A stretch of DNA of 64,000 nt from Owenia fusiformis. Lineage: Eukaryota; Annelida; Polychaeta; Sabellida; Oweniidae. The position numbers and the translations under genes are program-made. Below, in pieces: positions 54,501-62,800 of this stretch (the stretch's first letter is position 1; every line of letters begins with the position of its first letter). The stretch is from the NCBI GenBank assembly GCA_903813345.2, contig CAIIXF020000008.1:27574822-27638821 (forward strand). The letters are read 5' to 3'. The notes under the pieces were generated by a model. That model was not told where the DNA came from. It searched no databases and saw only the letters and a program-made list of their open reading frames with translations.

Positions 54501-56839
54501 ATGTGAAACCATGAAAATTGCGATCTTGAACTTAATTTTCAAAAAGGGAGATCGACAACTCCTTGCTAATTACCGTCCCATAAGTCTTACTAATTATGAT
54601 TACAAAATTATAGCTTTTACATTAACAAATAGAATAAAAAGCCTAGTGAAAAAACTTGTTGGAAAAAATCAATCTGCATACCTTGAAAAACGCTTTATTG
54701 GAACAAATGCCAGATTATTAATAGAATATTTAGAACTTATAAACAATGAGAATAGAAATGGATTGATAATTAGCCTAGATTTTAAAAAAGCCTTTGATAG
54801 TCTTAATTGGAATTTTATGTTCAAAGTCCTTCAGAAAATGAATTTTGGCAAAAGGTTTATTAAGTGGGTGACAATTTTATATACAAATCCAATTCTCAAA
54901 ATAAAAAATAATGTTTTTTTGTCAAATGAAGTAAAGATAGAACGAGGTATACGCCAGGGATGCCCAATCTCTGCATTATTATTTATTTTATGTGTTGAAA
55001 TCATGAATAATAAAATAGAAAATAATAAATTAATCAAAGGTATTAGTATTGATGGCAAAAAAAGAAACAAAGGTGATTCAACATGCAGATGACACGACAT
55101 TAATTTTAGAAAACAAAGAATCAATCTCACATGCATTAACAGAAATAAAAACATTTTCGGAAGTAAGTGGTCTATGTCTCAATCTAGAAAAAACAATTGG
55201 CATAGCACTAGGTAATTTTAAAAAGCAAACCGATAAATACTTTGAAAATATTAAATTCACAAATGAACCAATTAAAACCTTAGGTATTTATATTGGCAAT
55301 AACAAAGAAAAATGTGCAGAGCTAAATTGGAACCCCAAAATCTTAGAATTTGAAAAACTGTTCGAATCTTGGAAAAAAAGAAAACTTTCTTTATTTGGTA
55401 AAGTACAGATTATCAATATATTAGGAATCTCAAAACTAGTATATAACTTTTCTATCCTTGATGTCCCCGAAAGAATTGTCAAAAAAAGTAAATTCAATCA
55501 TTTATAATTTTATTTGGAAGAAAGATAGAATCAAAAGAAAAACTACAATATTAAAAATTAAAAATGGTGGTTTGGGCTTAATAGACGTTGAAACAAAGAT
55601 AATGTCATTAAAAGCAAGTTGGGTGAAAAGAATACAAGATGATGACACATCATGGATTGATATTCCAAAATATTATATCAAACAGTGTGGTTTTAAAATT
55701 GATGATTTTATAAAAACACATTTTACCAAAGATACAAAACTGCCTATGCCATTGTTTTATAGAGAAATTTTCTTAGCTTTTAATAAATGTAAAACTAGAA
55801 ACGATCAAAATCTAATAGGAGAAATATTTTGGCTAAATGAATCTTTTAAAATTAAAAATGAAGTGGTACACAACATAAAATGGATAAATAGTGGATTTAT
55901 ATATGTTAAAGATTTCTATGATGAAAATGGAACCTTCTATAATGAAAACTATATAAAAAACAAACTTGTTAACAAAAGAAATTGGATGATAGAATACATT
56001 CTTATAAAAGCCTGTATAACAAATGTGATGATTAAGTATGATACTACAAAAGTAAAATACACAAACATAAAATATAGGAAAAATTTCCTTTTAGGAAATG
56101 ATAAATGGATTAAATTAGAAGAGATGAAAACAAATATGCTATATGACATATTGATAAAAAGTAAACAAGAACGAAATGTTTTAGAAAAACATTGGAGTAA
56201 TATCTTTAACATTCCTCATGATAAAACGTTTTATGATAAAATATATTCCTTGAAAATAACAAACATGAAATACAAAAAGTATGCTGAATTCAACTTTAAA
56301 TTACTTCACAACATTTTAGCATGTGGAAGTGAGATATGTAAATGGAACTCTAATATTAACCAAAATTGTTCAAAATGTAATATAATTCAAAATGCAAAAC
56401 ATCTTATTTTTGAATGTAAGCTAGTAGAAACACTATGGAAGGATGTGGAAAAAATATTGAAATGTAAAATACTCTGGAAACATTTTATTCTGGGTTTTTA
56501 TTGCATGGAAAGTGATATTATAGCATTTAGAAATTTAATACTTACTATTATAGGTTACACAATATATTCAACATGGGTAAAATTGTCGGAAGAAAGGAAT
56601 AAATATGAAAATGTCAACTTCAAATCAAAAATTGCATCCAATTTAAAGTTTTACGCAAACTGTGTAAATGAAAACGAAAAAGTAAATCATTATTTAGATC
56701 AATTTATTAAAAAATTTATATCATAAATATGTTGTTGTTTTTTGGTGAAGCTCTATATATTAAAATGTTCTATGTATTTGTAGAAATTGCATGTATTTTT
56801 GAATGTATTTTTTTGTAAATATGTTATGTTGAAATAAAT

Positions 56840-56870
<31 letters not shown>

Positions 56871-59800
56871 AAACATAAATGTTTTAACTTTTCATACCAA
56901 TCAGTTTTATATGCAAAACTGACGAGGGAATGAGAACACATTACAAATTTTCATCAAAATGTTATAATTTTGTAGAAATTCCATCAAACAGTTCGTATCT
57001 ATAAAATATTCCATATTTATGAGCAACAGTGTATGTTAAATTATGGAATATATATGGCCAATTATTAGGATAATGATATATCCGGTATCATTTACGTACT
57101 CAGTACTCACAAGGAACTCGAGTTCAACTTCTTTTTTCTCTTCTAGTCCGCCCAGAGTTGCTCGAAGTAAAAATTCAAGGTCAAATAGCATGGTCATTGA
57201 ACGCCATTAGAATAATTGAGGTCATATACTTTATTGAGAAAAAATGCTATATTTCAACAACTCTTGACAAAATTGTTTCAATTTTAGCGTATATTCGGTT
57301 CATACCATTCCCTGTCATTTTTTTCTAACAATACCCAAAGTGAATACTGTATTTGAGAAAGAAATAACGATTTTTACAATAATACATTAATTTATAACAC
57401 ATAGTGGATCTTTTGGGAGATATTGTATATGAGATTATAAGGAATATATCGGTAGGTCAGCTGGACAGGTTGCTTGCAATTTTGTCACTCCCTATCGATC
57501 TGATTCTCCCTTTATTTTAAACACAATAAACAAGTGTATTTCATAAATGTTTGACATAATTTTTTATAACATCATATTAAGGTTGGATGCTCAAAATCTG
57601 GTAAGATCCTTGCTAAGGAAGTGAGTGTCTACACCAATGCTGGTTACACGCCTGGCTTTTTTGGATTCGTGAGTAATAATACCACTGCACAGTAATGTTT
57701 ACCGAGTAACTGAATCAAATGGCGATGGTTATAATGAACATAGTAGTACAGAAAAACAGTCATCTGTTTCTGTGACCATTTCTTGTCTTTCTCAGTGGTT
57801 AGAAATAAATATTCATTTGCCTCAGTTATAAACATTACTTAAATGTTTTAATGAAAATGTTACTCCATTTTAATATGTTACACTACATAATGTAATGTGA
57901 TTGTTCAATTGAGTGAATGAATCCTTTGATTCTGTAGGTCCCACCTGCTTCCTTGTTCTGTTTGGCTTCTGACCAGGGATACAAGATAGACAACTTCAAG
58001 CTTTCAGCATATACATGTTTGACTAATACGAACCCCAGGGCCCCTATGAGGGGCTTCATGACTCCCCCACTGGCCCTACTAATGCAGGCAATCATGAATG
58101 ACATTGCTGTAAAACTTAACATACCCGACGCTCAGGTATCCAATTTAATTAAAGGCTACGATCTTGCAGTGTTCGTTATCAACCATTTGTTCACACTACA
58201 GTGTACGATCTGTAGATCTCATGACATTTGTTATCATTTATTCACAAACTACGATATGTTGACTTCAAAATATTAGATATCATTTATTTACAAACTACGA
58301 TCTGTCGATCTCACATCATTAGTTATCATTCATTTACAACCTACGATATGTCGATCTCACAATATTGATTATTATTTATTTACAAAATACGATCTGTTGA
58401 CTTCAAAATATTAGTTATCGTTTATTTGCAAACTACGATCTGTCGATCTCACAACATAAGTTATCATTTATTTACAAGCTGCGATCTGTCGATCGCACAA
58501 CATTAATTATAATTTATTTAAAAACTACGATCTGTTGACTTCAATATATTAGTTATCATTTATTTACAAACTACGATCTGTTGACTTCAAAATATTAGTT
58601 ATCATTTATTTACAAATTACGATCTGTCGATCTCACGTCATCACTTATTTATAAACTACGACCTGTCGATCTCTCTGCATTAGTTATCATTTATTTACAA
58701 GCTACGATCTGTCGATCGCACAACATTAATTATAATTTATTTAAAGACTACGATCTCATTTATTTACATACGTTGTTTCATCGATCTCACAATATAAGAC
58801 GAATTAATGTTTCTGCTCATGTCATAACGATTACAGATTCATGAAATCAACATGTACACAAGTGGGGACCATACGTTCTATAACAGGGAGTTGAAGGATG
58901 CCGGTAGTTTAAAAGTCTCCTGGGAGACATGCCTAAACAATAGTGACTATTACAAAAGAAGAACTCAGGTAGACAACTATAACAGGTAATAGTCTGATCT
59001 ACGGGAGGTTGATGTACAGTATAGATACAATACATATAGGGCGCATATTCTTTGAGCCAAAATAGGCAACGTAAATCATGGCTTATTGACATGCGGCAAA
59101 TGTTTTAGATGCCCTTACCACCCTGACAATTTAAAATCGAGTAGTCAATTTAATCAACCATGCATACCAACAATACAATATGCTATGCTGTGTACAACCT
59201 TAAGAATGATACTTTAAAGGTCAGGGTGTGGGGTATTTTTTGCTACAAAAGACATGATCATCTGATTAACCTAATAAAATTGCTTTCTGTGTTACAGAAG
59301 TTCAAGATGGACGAAGAAAGGACTTTGTGCTATACCCATATACAGAGACGTAGGAATGGGATTCTTTAGGCATATGGGACAGGTTAATGAAATTCTTAAT
59401 TACTCAGATGCGAGTGGGTAGTTACCAGTTTCGCCACCAGGTGGCTGATTCGGGGGAAATAACATGGCAGGGTATTACAAAATTCCCTTAAACTTTAATA
59501 TTCATCAATTTTAGTGGTTCACTTTTCATATTACTCTTATGTATCTTATAGTTATAGAAATCAAAATATGTCCAGTAAAAGAAAATGTTACCTGCCCAAC
59601 ACAAGAAAAGATATTTCACTTTTTGTGACTTTACAACATGGGGTCTATGGGGAATCTCCCCGACTTAGAAGTCACATTTTAAAAGAAAATTAAATTTTCA
59701 AAGTTGATGAACTCTTTTCAAAACCACATTTCTAGAACTAATTTTACGTGTATATTCCAAATATGACTTCAGTTTGACTGAATTTTGAATTTTTAATAAG

Positions 59801-62800
59801 TTAAACGTAAATCAAGATTATTTCTACTCGCATCTACTCTATTAAGGGATAAGCATTTGATCCTTACTTAAAGCTATATAGCCAAAAGATAAGACTCCAT
59901 ATTAGACTCCAATCTAATGCAATAAGCACCCTCAATATTTCGATCAATATATCGTTCCATCTATAAACAGGTTATCATATGCTATGTCTATATCATATAT
60001 CTAGGGAGAGGCCTTAGAGAACATCTACAACGATTGTCCTTAGCTGTATGGTGGTGTCTGTATACAATCGGCTCATCATATGCTACCTCTAAAATATTAT
60101 ATTTCTAGGGTGCAGCCTTAGTAAACAAAGATGGTCGTGTACGGTGGTGTCTGTATACAATCGGGTTATCATATGCTACCTCTATATCATATTTGTAGGG
60201 TGCCGCCTTAGTGAACATCTACAAAGATGGTCCTGTACGGTGTGGTGTCTGTATACAATCGGGTTATCATATGCTACCTCTATATCATATTTGTAGGGTG
60301 CCGCCTTAGTGAACATCTACAAAGATGGTCCTGTACGGTGGTGTCTGTATACAATTGGGTTATCATATGCTACCTCTATATATCATATTTCTAGGGTGCT
60401 GTCTTAGTGAACATCTACAAAGATGGTACTGTACGGTGGGGTCTGTATACAATCGGGTTATCATATGCTACCTCTATATCATATTTGCAGGGTGCCGCCT
60501 TAGTGAACATCTACAAAGATGGTTCTGTTTGGATCAGTCATGGTGGTGTAGAGATGGGACAAGGCCTGCACACTAAACTTATCCAGGTAAATTATCTCTA
60601 AGACATCATTTTCTTTACACGAGACAGGAAAAACCCCAAATCCTTAGAGTTGCAAATCCTACCGAAAAAAAGTATTTTATAAAATCAGTACTACAAGGTT
60701 CGTTCGAAAAGTCTTGCACGACAGCTTCTCAAGAGAAGGGATTTTATTATTTTTATGTGTTTCATACAAATATAGTATTACCCTTACAAGCTTATGTGAA
60801 ATTTCAGGTCCATAAGCAATAAACTTCCTGAGATACATTGACTTAACCATTTGAACCAATGGCCCCATGGTACACATGACGTCATTAGATTGAATAGATT
60901 TTTTGTGAATGCCTTTATAGACTGAAATGATTCCGTCAATCTTTGTTCTTTCAGCTGTTTATCAGGTTATATTATAACTAATTTATATTTAATCTTACCA
61001 TACAGCACTTAACATGTAGTCTTCCTTTTCAGTAATGCATTATACTTGTAGCATTACGTCCAGTCAAAAAGCAAATGTCTGAACCATCCTATCTATAGGA
61101 TAACAAGCCCTCAATACATTTCCCTTCTCTTATTCTATCTTGGAATACTAAGCAAACCCTATTGGAGTCATAATATGCAATATGTCTTAATCATGAATGA
61201 ATATAACTTTTGTAATACTGTTTCCCCATTCTTTATCATGTATTATATCAATGTTTTATGCTCCAACCTTATTATTCCGAGCTATATTCTCCAATATTTC
61301 CTGAATTTATGAGAACTTTGATAACGTCACAAAATCAGGTGATTTGTTCAAGATGTTTGAAGAGTTTTTTATTTTTTTTATTTTTTTTAAATTTATTTAT
61401 TTATTCATATATATTTCAACATCAAATGTACAGTAAACGGGTGACACTTCTCGTGTATATTCCCGTGTTTATAATCATGAAATGTACAGATTGGGGATCT
61501 GCTTGTGTGATGAATGCCACTATCTATGTCTGACTAAGAATGTGTCATATAATGCCCACTATGGTTATCTGAAATTAATATTATTGATTGATAAAATATT
61601 TTTTCAATTCTTTTTTCATAATAAAAATACTTCCAGATGATGTTATTTCAATAGGTAATGAATTCCAAATTGATGGTGCAGTAAAAGATATCAAAGCTTT
61701 ACCATAATTTGTTCGAATTTTGGGTTTGTCAAAGTTTACCCTATTTCGGGTGTTGTAAGCATGTCTCTCTTGGATGGTACTGAAGAGGTTTGGAAAAATG
61801 TTATGATAATTATGGAGTTTATTAATCCATTTGTACATGAAAAGGCATTTTAACTGCTTATCAATATCAAATATATTCAAAATGTTCAGTTGTTTGAATA
61901 GGGGAAGGGAATGTGCTCTGTAGTTACTGTTTGTCGCAATACGTGTAAATTTTTTCTGCAAAATATGAAGGGAGTTTAACAAACCACTACCTGCTTCACC
62001 CCAGATAAGATTGCCATATATCAAATAAGAGTAAATAAGGGAATAATAGATGCTCAAGAATGCGTTATAATTTAACAGTTGTTTGACCCTATATAGAATA
62101 CCAATGGTTCTGGAGATTTTAGCATTAACGGACATAATATGACGTTTCCAGTTTAAGTTTTGATCAATTGTAATGCCAAGAAAATTAATGCTATCAACCT
62201 GCTGAAGCTTCTTTTTATTAAGATAGATGTTTATGTTATTTGCATTATATCTTTTTTGACTTGAGGTGAAAATAATATATTTTGTTTTATCCGCATTAAG
62301 GGATAATTTATTAGTGATAAGCCACTCCTCTATTAGTTTTAGTTCAGTATTGAGAATATCAGCAAGTTCAGTTAGATTTTTACCTTTTATCAATAAATTG
62401 GTATCATCCGCGAATAAAACAAAAAACAATCGTGGAGAAGAAAGGTAAATGTCATTTATGTACAGAATAAAGAAAAGTGGTCCAAGAATTGAACCTTAAG
62501 GGATTCCACACGTGATAAATGCCATAAAATTCAAGTTTACTAAATAGGATGTTGTGATCAATTGTATCGAAGGCCTTGGAAAATCAAGAAACAATCCAAT
62601 GGTAAATTCCCCATCATCAATTGCTTTTGCAATTGTTTATGGTCATTCTTTGACATAACCAAAGAAAACAAGACGAGAAATATTGAGATAACATTCACAT
62701 TTTTCATGAAAACAATACTAGAAATTGTTTAAATCTAAATTGACAGTTTATGAAAGTTAATTTAGCATGCTTAGTATCATTGATCTTTTTATGTTACAAG

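Larger units (their letters stand above)
50475..56873 (+). mobile_element. L1/Tx1-like LINE, nearly complete, inserted in the Tc1-like element
   Basis: Flanked by a 12-bp duplication CATAAATGTTTT (50463-50474 and 56874-56885) and ending in a poly(A) of about 27 bp. It starts inside ORF1, so it is 5' truncated. Order: ORF1 with two zinc knuckles and an SGNH-type esterase region, a palindromic insert, then ORF2 with APE endonuclease, RT and a C-terminal finger. Three frame breaks and two insertions make it inactive. Confidence 0.9.
48978..57031. mobile_element. Tc1-like DNA transposon, split by a nested LINE, intron 22 of copy B
   Basis: The left end CACTGTTGCTCATAAATATA (48978) is mirrored by the right end ATATTTATGAGCAACAGTG (to 57031), and both are flanked by TA. 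Copy A has the uninterrupted site just after exon 22. Without the LINE (50475-56873 plus its duplicated 12 bp) the element is about 1.64 kb, typical for Tc1 elements. It carries a decayed minus-strand transposase. Confidence 0.85.
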
